A stretch of 64,000 nt of DNA from Paenibacillus alkalitolerans (GTDB lineage: Bacteria; Bacillota; Bacilli; Paenibacillales; YIM-B00363): positions 268,479-332,478 of the forward strand of contig NZ_JAEMXM010000005.1 of assembly GCF_016482785.1 (NCBI RefSeq). The letters run 5' to 3'. Under the pieces are notes generated by a model that worked only from the letters and a program-made list of their open reading frames with translations, did no database searches and was not told the origin of the DNA. Position numbers and translations under genes: made by a program. Shown piece by piece: positions 52,359 to 62,452 of the stretch (the first letter of the stretch is position 1; each line of letters opens with the position of its first letter).

Positions 52359-52387
52359 CGTTAACTGGCAGGATAGCGGGGCGATCA

Positions 52388-53252
52388 CTACTTCTGGAAT
52401 AAAGCTTTTCCTTGCCTTTCTACCCAATCCTCAAATTTCATAAGTTCTGGGTGCAAATTACGCAGTAGTTTAAAATCTACTTCGTATCCTTCACCATTTA
52501 ACCATTCGTATAAATCGGCTAATGTTTCATTACTTTTCCGAAGAGTCTCAATAGGAAGATGAACATAGCTAATGGGACGACCGGTTGACTTAGCAATTGC
52601 TGCGGCGATATTGGGCGGAGTCACCGGCGATTTCGATAGTCTTTCCCAAAAATACATCCGGATGCCTGAAGGAAGTTTTTACGAAAACGCCAATGTCTTC
52701 GACAGCAATAAGTTTGACAGGAATATCTGGTTTAGTCGCTTCTGTTAACGTACCATTCTGAATCCCAAACAATGGATTAGCGTAATTTTCCATGAAACCG
52801 GACGGTCGCAATATTGTTGCAGGAAGACCCAATTTTTTTATATATTTTTCGATTTCCCACTTGGCGAGATAACGAAAGCGAGCCTGTTTGTCTGCACCGC
52901 TAACCGATGAATAAACAAAGTGGCGAACTTCTGCAGCTTTCGCCGCATCGGCAACGTTTTTACCCATTCGTATTTCTTTTTCGGTAGCTGCATCGCTCGG
53001 ATTCCATTCAGGAGGCTGCACACTGAAAACTCCGTACACTCCTCGCATAGCAGCATCTAATGAAATGCGATTCTCCATGTCCCCCTGGAAAAGTTGTGCT
53101 CCAGCCTGAGCTATGGTTTGGGCTGTTTGGCTTGATGGGTCCCGGGTTAATGCTCGCACTTTCCAACCGTCTGCAAGTAATTGTCTCATAGCTGCACCAC
53201 CTTGCTGACCAGTAGCTCCAATCACTAAAATGCTCCTATTCAAATCAGACAT
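52388..53252 (-). pseudogene. NmrA-type NAD(P)-binding protein, frameshifted
   Basis: The start at 53252 follows GGAGGAAG. SILVIGATGQQGGAAMRQLLADGW is the NmrA/atypical SDR nucleotide site, then VYGVFSVQPPEWNP and VYSSVSGADKQARFRYLAKWEIEKYI. The first frame ends at 52590 shortly after IEIAGDS, while the family's C-terminal part (TPPNIAAAIAKSTGRPISYVHLP and onward) continues in another frame to 52388. Restoring one extra 8-bp GTGACTCC at 52614-52624 joins the frames perfectly. A divergent HxlR-like fragment upstream fits the usual regulator partner, also broken. Confidence 0.75.
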
Positions 53253-53397
53253 AAACTTCCTCCTAAATGAATTGGTTTGGGCGTGAGTAAAGCAATATAG
53301 CATCTGATAAGCCCTGTTGAAATTGTATTTCATGCATTATAATTTTTTAAGGAGGCACTTTTTTTAGTTCTACTAACAAAATGTAATTAGGTTTATT

Positions 53398-53490
53398 ATG
53401 AAAGAGTGTGATTGTATGAGGGGAAATGTTGAGCAAAAATGTTTTGTCGCGGTTAATGAGGCATTACAGGTGACAGCCGGAGATGATTGA
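53398..53490 (+). pseudogene. Possible truncated HxlR-type regulator
   Basis: Thirty codons from an ATG divergent to the NmrA-type gene: MKECDCMRGNVEQKCFVAV followed by NEALQVTAGDD and a stop. HxlR proteins begin with a similar Cys-containing segment leading to a VIGGKW motif; here the match ends at that point. The rest of 53491-54065 carries one terminator and no gene I can support. Confidence 0.35.
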
Positions 53491-53821
53491 GAAACGATTG
53501 GCGGGAGTTCCCTTCCCATGAGCAGATCGGCCAAAGCGACTGCGGGCGCGTCATTTCTGCTTTCGCGAATGAGTTGGCCGCTGTCTTCTTCCGGCGTTTC
53601 GCTAAAGAAATGTGATTTTTCATTAAAAGTTGTAAATGTTTCACATTAAGTTGTAATTCTTGTTTCAAAATATGTCGCGAACTATTTATGCACCCAATGC
53701 ATATCCATACAATTAATCTGGGATCATGTTGATTGTACTTTTTTTAAACAGGTACATTAATGGTAAGAATATGTTTGGATCATCAGTAGAACGAACGATT
53801 GCTTCTTTTCATTAGAATTGT

Positions 53822-53872
53822 AACAAAACAAATAGGGTCAGGCACCTTGAAAATGCCGGACCCTTTTGTTGT
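53822..53872. terminator. Bidirectional-looking terminator
   Basis: GGGTC and GGCA (from 53835) pair with TGCC and GACCC (to 53863), with ACAAAA before and TTTTGTT after. It probably ends the minus-strand AraC transcript coming from 54066. Confidence 0.7.
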
Positions 53873-54065
53873 TAATTGGGGTAGAGAATCAGTTGATGCC
53901 ATTGTTAAATCGCCCACCATTAATATCCCCAGATGAGTCGGAAGTTGGTTATCTCCATAGACCGGCCCCACCGCGAACTGTATGGAAGTTAAGAATCTTG
54001 ACTTAAAATATCCTCGGCTCGGTCTGGCTTCCTTGAACATACTTCGATGGAGGCTTGGTTATTTG

Positions 54066-55010
54066 CTACGGTTTTGCGGTCTCCACCCAGCTCTTTGGTT
54101 CGAGGTGGTTAACCGAGTAAGATTTGGGCCGATATCTCAACGGAGAGATGCCGGTCCACCGCTTGAACTGTCGGCTGAAATGGCTCTGCGAAGAAAAGCC
54201 GAGCAGCTCCGAAATCATCTGGATCTTCAAATCGGTATGAAGCAGCAAATATTTTGCATGCTGCAGTTTTTTATTCGTCATATACTGCCGAGGGGAAATC
54301 TTGTACACCTTTGTAAACAGCTTATGGCACTGTACCCGACTTATGCAAAGCTGCTTAGCGATCATATTAATGGAAATATTGGGTATATGTAAGTTCTCCG
54401 AGATATATCGTTCGATTCGATGAGCGGTTTCCACCTCGTATAACGAGTTTTCTTGTCGAGTTATTTGGCGCGGCTCCGAATTATGAAGTTGAACTTCGAT
54501 GATTTCACTCAGAACCGTTAGAATAATTGCTTGCAAACGGAACCTTTCTTTTACGAGAATGGTACTTTCGACTTCTCGTGGAAAACCGGTGGATGATGTC
54601 ATAGCCAGGATTTTGTTCATAATTAATTCATCTAAATCCTCGATTTGACGGGTTAAACCCACACGTGGAAGTTGGCTGTTGTTCCATTTTTTCACGTTTT
54701 GGGTTTGAAGCCATTGGCGAAAGTCAAGATCATCGATGTCGAAATGAATGGAAAGGTAAATATAGTTGCTAGGACCAGAATTGACAGCATGATGACGCAT
54801 GCCGGGCGGAATGACTAACCAATCCCCGCGGCCGAAGGCAATGGAGCGATCCTCGATATATTGGACCGCGCTGCCGTCGTAGCAATACAGGATTTCGAAC
54901 ATTTTGTGATAATGGTCGGGATATGTCCATCCGGGTTCCGCTACTCGGAAATGAAAGCCAATGACCTGCAATGTGCTTGTAAAATCCGGGAAACAGACTT
55001 TGTATGCCAA
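54066..55010 (-). CDS. AraC-family regulator of the pectin locus
   Basis: 314 residues from a TTG at 55010 with AGGGGG nine bases before. An N-terminal cupin (YPDHYHKMFEILYCYDGSAVQY, GDWLVIPPGMRHHAV) is followed by the AraC double HTH (ISINMIAKQLCISRVQCHKLF, then ISELLGFSSQSHFSRQFKRWTGISPLRYR). It is divergent from a pectin acetylesterase gene and a large CE8-PL10 gene, so it likely controls pectin use. The region between, 55011-55273, holds a cre site. Confidence 0.88.
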   Translation of the reverse strand: MAYKVCFPDFTSTLQVIGFHFRVAEPGWTYPDHYHKMFEILYCYDGSAVQYIEDRSIAFGRGDWLVIPPGMRHHAVNSGPSNYIYLSIHFDIDDLDFRQWLQTQNVKKWNNSQLPRVGLTRQIEDLDELIMNKILAMTSSTGFPREVESTILVKERFRLQAIILTVLSEIIEVQLHNSEPRQITRQENSLYEVETAHRIERYISENLHIPNISINMIAKQLCISRVQCHKLFTKVYKISPRQYMTNKKLQHAKYLLLHTDLKIQMISELLGFSSQSHFSRQFKRWTGISPLRYRPKSYSVNHLEPKSWVETAKP

Positions 55011-55155
55011 AGCAGCTTACCCCCTATCATGGTTTGCCGTTATTATATCAAGGAAGTCTTCTCTAGTAACACTGGTTATTACAAATGGTCAAAAAAAGGA
55101 ATGAAATCGTTATGTCATTTGGACAAGAGAGACGGTAGAATAAAAGCAGCTTTTC

Positions 55156-55169
55156 TGTATGCGCTTTCA
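55156..55169 (+). promoter_or_regulatory. CcpA cre site upstream of the acetylesterase gene
   Basis: TGTATGCGCTTTCA fits TGWAANCGNTNWCA with one mismatch. It lies about 105 bp before the start codon, consistent with catabolite repression of pectin genes. Confidence 0.6.
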
Positions 55170-55273
55170 AAAACGGGAATTACGGAGTCGGAAGGAGGCG
55201 AGTCGACTTTTACGCTTTGTTTGTTTACATGTTATACAAAACTTCAATTCGATCAGGGAAAGGAGTGTAGTTT

Positions 55274-57388
55274 GTGAGAAAGTTCTGGAATATCGCTCTG
55301 TCGTCTCTGCTACTAGCAGCTCTCTTGACTCCATGTTTAACCAGAACAGAAGCGGCCGCATCTTTGACTGGTAATGCAGAAGGAAGCACTCTTACTTCGA
55401 TGGAAAGTCCCTACAAATTCAACTTTACTAATCAAGAAAAACCAGGGTATAAGTCTGTCACCTATGATTTGTTAAAAGGTGGTGCCCCGCTGTATAACTC
55501 TTCTGTCGGATATGGTTTTGTTAATGAGACCAGCGCTATGCCGTCCAGGGAAGTTCATACCGCTACCATTACTTCGGATGGAACGGGCTTTTACATTACG
55601 GAGCCTGTTTTCTATGCAGAACCGAATTACGAGAAAGTTAATTATAATAATTACGGCATGGCCTTCCGTATTCAAGCCCCTCCCGGTGCTTACAGCGTGT
55701 ATGTGAAAACGACTTCCGACGCTGCAGACACGATCGTTTCGGTATCGGGAATGGAGACCAGCCGTCTGCTGAGAGGCGGGTCATGGGATGCAGCCAAGCT
55801 GGTGCCCAAAAAGTATATCGCAACCGCGCGCGGCAAGGAGTGGACCTATACGTATGTAAACGGACGGGACTATCTGGATATTGAAATTGAGCCGAACAAA
55901 ATCAATACTCCCGTCGGTGTTGAGGAAATTGTTCTGCAGCCGATCCCGCCGCAACAGCGAGAGGATGGAAGTCTTCCGACGATATTCATACTCGGAGATT
56001 CAACGGTCAAATCCTACACCTTCGACGAAACTCCAATGAGTGGCTGGGGCCAAGTCATCGACGCCATGTTTAATCCGGACAAAGTGAATGTGATTAACTA
56101 TTCCATGGGCGGGCGTTCGTTCAAGAACGCTTACACGGAGGGGCGATTTAATGATATTTTAATGAGCGGCAGTATCGGGGATTATGTGTTCATTCAGTTC
56201 GGACATAATGATGAGAGCACAGATGAGTTCAGGCGTTTTGGCAGAGGGTCGACAGAATCGATGTATGAAACCTATATTAAAGAAATCTACCTTCCTGCAA
56301 TCCGCGAAAGGGGCATGATCCCTGTCCTGATAACTCCGATGTCAAGAGTCAGAGGCAATGCGGCTCCGGGATATGTCTACACCAATTCTTTTATAAACCG
56401 AAAGTTTCCCGACATTATGAAAAGGTCGGCCGAAGAATCAGGAGTGACACTTATCGATCTTAATTCGGAGAGCGTAAAGTTTTATAACGAGATCGGAGTG
56501 GAAGCGACGACAGCCGTCGTCATGTCCATTGAAGCGGGGGAAACTCCCGGCAAGACGAACAGCGGAAGCTACGCTAACGGTCATCCGTCCAAAAAGATTG
56601 ACGGGACTCACTATAAAGAAGCGTTGGCCAAACAATTCGCCCGGATCATTGTTACCGAACTCGTGAAAAAAGTGAAAGCCGGCGATTCCACAGCAGCTGC
56701 GATCGCTTCTTATCTTAAAGCGGATGTTAGGGTTGCAGCCTTATCAGGAGACTGGTCGAAGATTTTTCCCGAAATGGCCGGCGATACAACGACCGGTGAA
56801 GGTGCTTATTACCGCAATCAGATTGAGAAGTTGATTCAGCTGGGAGTTATGAGCAAGGATCCTCTCGGAAACTTTAATCCGGATGAGGAGATGACCGTTG
56901 GCGAATTCATTCGATGTATTTCCAAGCTGATGAATTTGGAAAAATCGACATTCGCCGACTACCCGAATGGGGAGCTTTCTAGGGAAATAATGGGCGCTAT
57001 TCTGGTTGACGCGTATCATGCGAAGTTCACCAGTAAACCGAAGTACATGACCGATTATAACGGAACAGCTGTGGTACCCGGTGACCCGGATTATGATCCG
57101 TATATGGACCCGGGTTCCAGAGGCGCGATGTACTATCCTCTTGTTTCCTGGCAGCAGTTAATGGATACCGCGCAAATCGCACCCCACTTGGCTTCTAAAG
57201 TTAAGGAAGCCTATGAATTGGGCCTGATCCGTTCCGAGAAAGGAATTGCCAGGGGACAAATGGTTAACGGCACAGAGCTTGAACCGAAAGTGGCAGTAAC
57301 CCGAGAGAAAGCTGCTAAAGCCCTGTACTTCATGTGGGTTCTCCAGCAGGCTGTAAAAGCTGAAAACGACGTTTCATCGCTAAAATAG
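55274..57388 (+). CDS. Exported CE12-type rhamnogalacturonan/pectin acetylesterase with SLH-like segments
   Basis: 704 residues from a GTG with AAAGGAG nine bases before. A signal peptide (IALSSLLLAALLTPCL) precedes a beta-rich domain (about 50-225). The SGNH hydrolase core has all blocks: GDST (S243), SMGGRSF (277-283), GHND (N312) and DGTHY (D443, H446), with the wide spacing of CE12 enzymes. Residues about 520-700 hold SLH-like repeats (LIQLGVMSKDPLGNFNPDEE, then AYELGLIRSEKG), so it is held on the cell wall. It would remove acetyl groups so that the CE8-PL10 protein encoded next can attack pectin. Confidence 0.87.
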   Translation: MRKFWNIALSSLLLAALLTPCLTRTEAAASLTGNAEGSTLTSMESPYKFNFTNQEKPGYKSVTYDLLKGGAPLYNSSVGYGFVNETSAMPSREVHTATITSDGTGFYITEPVFYAEPNYEKVNYNNYGMAFRIQAPPGAYSVYVKTTSDAADTIVSVSGMETSRLLRGGSWDAAKLVPKKYIATARGKEWTYTYVNGRDYLDIEIEPNKINTPVGVEEIVLQPIPPQQREDGSLPTIFILGDSTVKSYTFDETPMSGWGQVIDAMFNPDKVNVINYSMGGRSFKNAYTEGRFNDILMSGSIGDYVFIQFGHNDESTDEFRRFGRGSTESMYETYIKEIYLPAIRERGMIPVLITPMSRVRGNAAPGYVYTNSFINRKFPDIMKRSAEESGVTLIDLNSESVKFYNEIGVEATTAVVMSIEAGETPGKTNSGSYANGHPSKKIDGTHYKEALAKQFARIIVTELVKKVKAGDSTAAAIASYLKADVRVAALSGDWSKIFPEMAGDTTTGEGAYYRNQIEKLIQLGVMSKDPLGNFNPDEEMTVGEFIRCISKLMNLEKSTFADYPNGELSREIMGAILVDAYHAKFTSKPKYMTDYNGTAVVPGDPDYDPYMDPGSRGAMYYPLVSWQQLMDTAQIAPHLASKVKEAYELGLIRSEKGIARGQMVNGTELEPKVAVTREKAAKALYFMWVLQQAVKAENDVSSLK

Positions 57389-57447
57389 GTGTGTTTAAGC
57401 GTGATTGAGATCTTAGGATCTTGAAGTGCAGAGCAAAGGTGAACAAA

Positions 57448-57461
57448 TAAAAGCGCTTACA
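57448..57461 (+). promoter_or_regulatory. CcpA cre site upstream of the CE8-PL10 gene
   Basis: TAAAAGCGCTTACA matches the consensus with one mismatch, 29 bp before the start codon at 57490. Confidence 0.65.
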
Positions 57462-57489
57462 ATCCATCCAGAAAGTGAAGGAGCAGCTT

Positions 57490-60400
57490 ATGAGAAAAGG
57501 AATACCGGTAATTGTCTTTTTGCTCTTGTTCTCATTGATTCAGTTGGGAAGTTCCTTGACTGCGACTAAGGTGTCTGCGGAACTGGCGGACACGATTGTT
57601 CCGGGTCCGCCCGGCGCACCGGTTGAGCTTGCGGCCACACCCAGAAACAGCCAAGCGGATATAAGCTGGGCACCGCCCGGATTCGGCAACGGCAGAGCGA
57701 TTCTATACGTCGGAACCGGTACGGACTCGGACCGTATTGCGATGGAACACTTTACATCCCTGGGATTCACCGTAACGTTCGCGGAGGATCGGACCGTCAC
57801 TTCCGCCGATGCAGGGAGCAACGATCTGGTATTTGTTAGTGAATCCTCCAGTTCGTCCTATATTGCTGACAAATTCAAAAATTCGACGGTGCCCGTCGTC
57901 TATTCCGAGCCGTATGCGCTGGACGACGCAGGTCTCAGTAAGGCGAATGAAGGAGACTTTGGCAATATCGCGGGCCAAACCTCGGTTGTCATTCAGGACA
58001 GCGCTCATCCGCTTGCTGCCGGATTAAGCGGAGTAGTTGACGTCTATACGCAAGCGGGAAAAATCAATTACGGAACGCCGGGCGAGTCGGCGGTTATTAT
58101 TGCGACTGCTGCAGGCAATGAGAGTCAGGCGGTTATTTTCGGTTATGAGCAAGGCGCGAGCAACGTTAACGGAGAGCCGATCCTCGCACGGCAAGTTTCC
58201 ACCTTTCTGTTCGCCGGTCAGGAAGCCGTGATGACGGCAGAGGGCTGGACGCTTATCGATGCCGCGGTCAAATGGGCGATCGGGCTGGAGGGCAGCTCCG
58301 AAACTTCGGTGGATGCAAATAAGGTCAATTCGTATAAAATTTACCGGAGCACCAATCCGGAAGGTCCTTATACGATGGTTGCCGAGGTAGCGGATACCAA
58401 GTACCGTGATTTCGGACTGGATAACGGTCTGACTTATTATTATAAGGTCACTTCCGTCAGTGCAGGCGGGGAAAGTGTGCCATCTGCGACGGTTAGTGTC
58501 ATGCCGATGGCGCCGTTAAACGCCCCGACCGGCTTGACCTCCGAAAGTGGTGACGGCCAGACGACGATTCGTTGGAACCCGGTCGCCGGAGCCGAATCCT
58601 ATGATGTGAAGCGCAGTACAGAAAATGGCATAAACTATGAGATGGTTGCCGGCGGTGTAACGGGAACCGAATTTACAGATGTTACGGTCAGTAACGGGGT
58701 TAGGTATTACTATGTCGTATCTGCCGCAAGTCCGGCGACCGCAAGTGCCAATTCTGCCTCCGTTCAAATTGTCCCTGCACCCGGTAACGGAGCGCCTTCG
58801 ATTCCGCAAGGGATAGAAGCGATTGCCGGAGACGCCCAAGTGATCTTGACTTGGCAAGAGACGAGCGGAGCAATATATTATACCATCAAACGCGGAGCCT
58901 TCAACAGCGGTCAATATGAGACCATCGCCTCCCATATCTATGGTACAAGCTATCAGGATGTGGGTTTGGATAATGGCACAACATATGATTATGTGATTTC
59001 GGCAGTGAACGCTCAGGGAGAAAGCTATCCATCCGAACCGATTGCGGTTACGCCGGCGGATGTCGTGGTTGTCGCGAAAGACGGGACGGGTGATTTTACA
59101 ACGGTGCAAGCGGCAGTGGATGCGGCTCCGAACTACAGTAAGAAACGCCATGTTATTTATATCAAAAACGGCGTATACCGCGAGAAGCTGAATGTTCCGA
59201 GCAGCAAGACTAATCTGAGTTTCATAGGCGAGAGCCGGGAAGGCACGGTATTGGTCTATAACGACAACGCCAACACGCTCGGTCCTGACGGAACTCCGCT
59301 GGGTACGTCCAAAAGCTCGAGTCTCTTTATTTATCCTACCGATTTTATTGCGAAAAATGTAACGATCCAGAATGATTCCGGCCAGGGTACGAGTCAAGCC
59401 GTTGCCGCTTATATCAGAGGCGATCGCGCTTACTTCGACCATGTCCGTTTCCTCGGTTACCAGGATACGTTGTTCACCAATAATGGCAGACATTATTATA
59501 GTAACTGCTTTATTGAAGGGGATGTCGATTTTATATTCGGTCAATCTACTGCGGTGTTCGACCGTTGCCAAATCAACAGCAAACGCAACGGAGGAATGCT
59601 GACGGCCGCAAGTACGCCGGAGGATATACCGTACGGGTACGTGTTCCTGAACTCGGAGATTACCTCTGACGCAGGGATCCAGAACGTTTATTTCGGAAGG
59701 CCTTGGCGTCCGTATGCTTCCGTGGCATTCATCGATACGATGATCGATTCGTCAATCGCACCGTACGGCTGGAATAATTGGAATAATCCGGAAAACGAGA
59801 AAACAGCCAGATACTCAGAGTATAACAGCCGAGGTCCGGGGGCGAATCCCAAAGCGCGGGCCGGCTGGTCGAAGCAGCTTACGCCGGAGGAAGCAAGTCA
59901 GTACACGGTACAAAATGTGTTAAAGGGCAATGATAACTGGAACCCGCTGCGGATCGGCATCATTCCGTTAAGCGATGTATCCGCCCCTGTATTAACACTC
60001 GATCCTTTGGATACTCTCGTGAACAATCCCACATTCACCGTATCGGGACGAGTCAACAAGCAAGCAGTCATGACGATGAACGGCCAGCATATCGAGTTGG
60101 CTTCCGATCTTACCTTCCGCACAACGGTGGAACTGGAGCCGGGAGACAATATCATTGCCGTTCAAGCGACAGATCCCTCAAGCAACATAACGGTTGCCGT
60201 TTCATTGCGTGTCGTCTTTGACAATACCGCTCCTGTCATTATGTTGGATAACCCGGAAGGAGAGAAAGTCGATAATAGCTATACTACGTCTTCCAATCCT
60301 TATCCGGTTTCAGGCCGATTAAGTGAAGCGAGTACGGTGTGGGTCAATGGCGAGGAAATCAAAGTATCCGGAGATTTGACTTTCGCAACGAAAGTCAGTT

Positions 60401-61857
60401 TGCAACAAGGGAAAAATACAATCACGGTGTCCGCTATGGATTTGGCTGGCAATGCCGCCGAACCGGTTACGTTTTATGTCGCTCTGAAAAGCAACAGCGT
60501 GCCGGAAGGGCCTGTGCAAATGGTTGGAGCAGCAGCAACGGACGCTCATACGATTGAAGTCACCTTTAATAGCAAACTCAATCACTTTGACGAAGCCGAT
60601 TTTCAATTGCTGTCGGCGATGGGAAGCTGGGAGTCACTCAGTCCCGGTCTTACTCCAAATCTGACTGTCAACGAGGTGAGCACCCGGGTGAACAAAAGCG
60701 GACAGACGGTTGCCGTCTTCCGTATACAAGAAACATTGAACCCGGATGCCACAATCCAGCGGGAGATCGCAGAGGATCCGCATAATATTCCATATTTGTC
60801 ATACTCATACTATACCAGCGACGCGGCGAAAAACATTCAGCAAGCCGATTATCTTCTGAGCTGGCAGTTGGACAACGGCGCCTGGTTCAAAAATATGCAG
60901 GAAAAGTATGGCCGGGCCTGGGACGGCCAGGAAGCGAAGTCCGACTGGTATTCCAGTGAGAATGGCTATATCGGCACCATCGACAATGACGCTACGACCA
61001 ATGAAATTCTTTTTCTTGCCGTCATGTACAAAGAGACTGGGGACGAACGGTACAGGGCTTCCGTACTCAGGGGACTTGACTATTTGCTGGAAGCGCAGTA
61101 TCCGAGCGGAGGGTGGCCGCAAGCCTATCCGGCCAGAGGCAACTATTCCGATTATGTCACTTTTAACGACAACGCAATGATTCGGGTTATGAATGTGTTA
61201 ACGATGGTATCCAAGAAGCAATATCCGTTTAATTCCGATTTGGCGCCGGATGCGCTCATTGTGCGGATTAATGAAGCTTTGGGCGCTGGTCTGGATTATA
61301 TTTTGAAATCCCAGATCAAGGTTGACGGCAATCTGACCGCCTGGTGCGCGCAGCATGATCCAGTCACTTATGTACCCATGGGAGCCCGTTCTTACGAACA
61401 TCCGTCGATTTCGGGCTCCGAGTCTGTAGGTATCGTGAAATATTTAATGGCTTTGCCGAACCCGTCTCCGGAGGTGCAAGCAGCTATTGACGGCGCTTTG
61501 CAGTGGCTTGATCAGGTCAAGCTGGAAGGAATAAAATATGTACACCGTGATCCGCAAGGACAATACTTCTATGAGGATCCGTTAAGCACGACATGGTACC
61601 GGTTTTACCAAATCGGCACCAATCTTCCGATATTCTCGGGGCGCGATGGCGTGATCAAACATAACATTCTCGAAATTGAGCAAGAAAGAAGAGACGGTTA
61701 CCGCTGGGCGGGCGAATGGCCGAAAAAACTGCTGGAGGTAGCCCGTACGACCGGTTACTACGAAAATCGCGTTTACATTAAAGTAATTGGCAACAACTCA
61801 AGCAACTTAGCCGGTGAAACATTGGAAATCGGCCAATTGATCAGGGTCGAAGCATAG
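57490..61857 (+). CDS. Giant exported pectinase: pectin methylesterase (CE8) fused to pectate lyase (PL10)
   Basis: 1455 residues; ATG 57490 is chosen because AAGGAG lies six bases before it. Order: signal peptide (IPVIVFLLLFSLIQL), an FN3 domain interrupted by a ~215-residue alpha/beta insert (AILYVGTGTDSDRIAMEHF to AAVKWAIG), two further FN3 domains, then CE8 at about 523-816 with the two catalytic aspartates in GYQDTLF and DVDFIFG and GRPWRPYA. Two Ig-like domains and one more beta domain follow (about 837-1100). PL10 lies at about 1113-1433 (GTIDNDATTNEILFL, YPSGGWPQAYP, FNDNAM, TWYRFYQIGTN). It would de-esterify pectin and cleave the product in one molecule. No wall anchor, so probably secreted. 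Confidence 0.92.
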   Translation: MRKGIPVIVFLLLFSLIQLGSSLTATKVSAELADTIVPGPPGAPVELAATPRNSQADISWAPPGFGNGRAILYVGTGTDSDRIAMEHFTSLGFTVTFAEDRTVTSADAGSNDLVFVSESSSSSYIADKFKNSTVPVVYSEPYALDDAGLSKANEGDFGNIAGQTSVVIQDSAHPLAAGLSGVVDVYTQAGKINYGTPGESAVIIATAAGNESQAVIFGYEQGASNVNGEPILARQVSTFLFAGQEAVMTAEGWTLIDAAVKWAIGLEGSSETSVDANKVNSYKIYRSTNPEGPYTMVAEVADTKYRDFGLDNGLTYYYKVTSVSAGGESVPSATVSVMPMAPLNAPTGLTSESGDGQTTIRWNPVAGAESYDVKRSTENGINYEMVAGGVTGTEFTDVTVSNGVRYYYVVSAASPATASANSASVQIVPAPGNGAPSIPQGIEAIAGDAQVILTWQETSGAIYYTIKRGAFNSGQYETIASHIYGTSYQDVGLDNGTTYDYVISAVNAQGESYPSEPIAVTPADVVVVAKDGTGDFTTVQAAVDAAPNYSKKRHVIYIKNGVYREKLNVPSSKTNLSFIGESREGTVLVYNDNANTLGPDGTPLGTSKSSSLFIYPTDFIAKNVTIQNDSGQGTSQAVAAYIRGDRAYFDHVRFLGYQDTLFTNNGRHYYSNCFIEGDVDFIFGQSTAVFDRCQINSKRNGGMLTAASTPEDIPYGYVFLNSEITSDAGIQNVYFGRPWRPYASVAFIDTMIDSSIAPYGWNNWNNPENEKTARYSEYNSRGPGANPKARAGWSKQLTPEEASQYTVQNVLKGNDNWNPLRIGIIPLSDVSAPVLTLDPLDTLVNNPTFTVSGRVNKQAVMTMNGQHIELASDLTFRTTVELEPGDNIIAVQATDPSSNITVAVSLRVVFDNTAPVIMLDNPEGEKVDNSYTTSSNPYPVSGRLSEASTVWVNGEEIKVSGDLTFATKVSLQQGKNTITVSAMDLAGNAAEPVTFYVALKSNSVPEGPVQMVGAAATDAHTIEVTFNSKLNHFDEADFQLLSAMGSWESLSPGLTPNLTVNEVSTRVNKSGQTVAVFRIQETLNPDATIQREIAEDPHNIPYLSYSYYTSDAAKNIQQADYLLSWQLDNGAWFKNMQEKYGRAWDGQEAKSDWYSSENGYIGTIDNDATTNEILFLAVMYKETGDERYRASVLRGLDYLLEAQYPSGGWPQAYPARGNYSDYVTFNDNAMIRVMNVLTMVSKKQYPFNSDLAPDALIVRINEALGAGLDYILKSQIKVDGNLTAWCAQHDPVTYVPMGARSYEHPSISGSESVGIVKYLMALPNPSPEVQAAIDGALQWLDQVKLEGIKYVHRDPQGQYFYEDPLSTTWYRFYQIGTNLPIFSGRDGVIKHNILEIEQERRDGYRWAGEWPKKLLEVARTTGYYENRVYIKVIGNNSSNLAGETLEIGQLIRVEA

Positions 61858-61983
61858 GAGAGAGGGAGAAGCGCAGCAGGGTTAACGATATTCTCGATTT
61901 GTCAAAAATTGATCGAAAGATGGACCTCAATTTCGTCTTTATAGTTACCTAGATGGATGAAACTACCGGCTACAATACTAAAT

Positions 61984-62010
61984 ACGGCTGCCACGGAGCA
62001 GCCGTTTTTT
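61984..62010 (+). terminator. Rho-independent terminator after the pectinase gene
   Basis: ACGGCTGC and GCAGCCGT form a perfect 8-bp stem with a 6-nt loop and end in TTTTTT. Confidence 0.88.
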
Positions 62011-62343
62011 CGTGTACGGGTGAAAGTCCCGAACGGCGGCTATCGAACGCCTACCGTCACCAAACTGTATACCGCTGATTACCGGTGGGTTCGATGTTAA
62101 CACTCCTGTAGGGGGCTCTGATTCGGCTTACAGGTGAAAAATGGCATGTAGTATTATCCGCGGTTTCAGAAGGCATGCATCCTGCTCAACTGGTTATTGA
62201 TGTTAGGGACTCATGATGTCAAAAAAATATTTTATTGCAGATCGAAGAAATCCTGAAATAACATTGCGATATTCCAAATCATCTTTGAAATCCGGACAAG
62301 GGAATTGGTTGAAGGAAGAAAAGTCAAAAGTAAGTTCCACATG
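62011..62343. other. Geneless stretch with intron-like fragment
   Basis: No gene is supported here. ACGGGTGAAAGTCCCGAACGG near 62017-62037 resembles the GGGTGAAAGTCCC hairpin of bacterial group II intron domain I. No reverse transcriptase or intact 3' end is present, so at most this is a remnant. Confidence 0.25.
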
Positions 62344-62381
62344 AAAAGATCAAGCCAATTTTAATTAGGCTTGGTCTTTTT
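62344..62381. terminator. Bidirectional terminator
   Basis: AAAAGATCAAGCC pairs with GGCTTGGTCTTTTT around an 11-nt AT-rich loop. A and T tracts on the two sides allow use on both strands; it lies downstream of the minus-strand AraC gene at 62453. Confidence 0.85.
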
Positions 62382-62452
62382 GTCATCATCCGGTATATCC
62401 AAGAAAATTATAAGGAAGGAACCTTAAATAACGGAGGGTAGAAGAAGTGTTA

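Noticed and set aside
53783..54040. 85-codon minus-strand ORF
   Set aside because: It crosses the terminator at 53822-53872 and has no ribosome site or recognisable motif.
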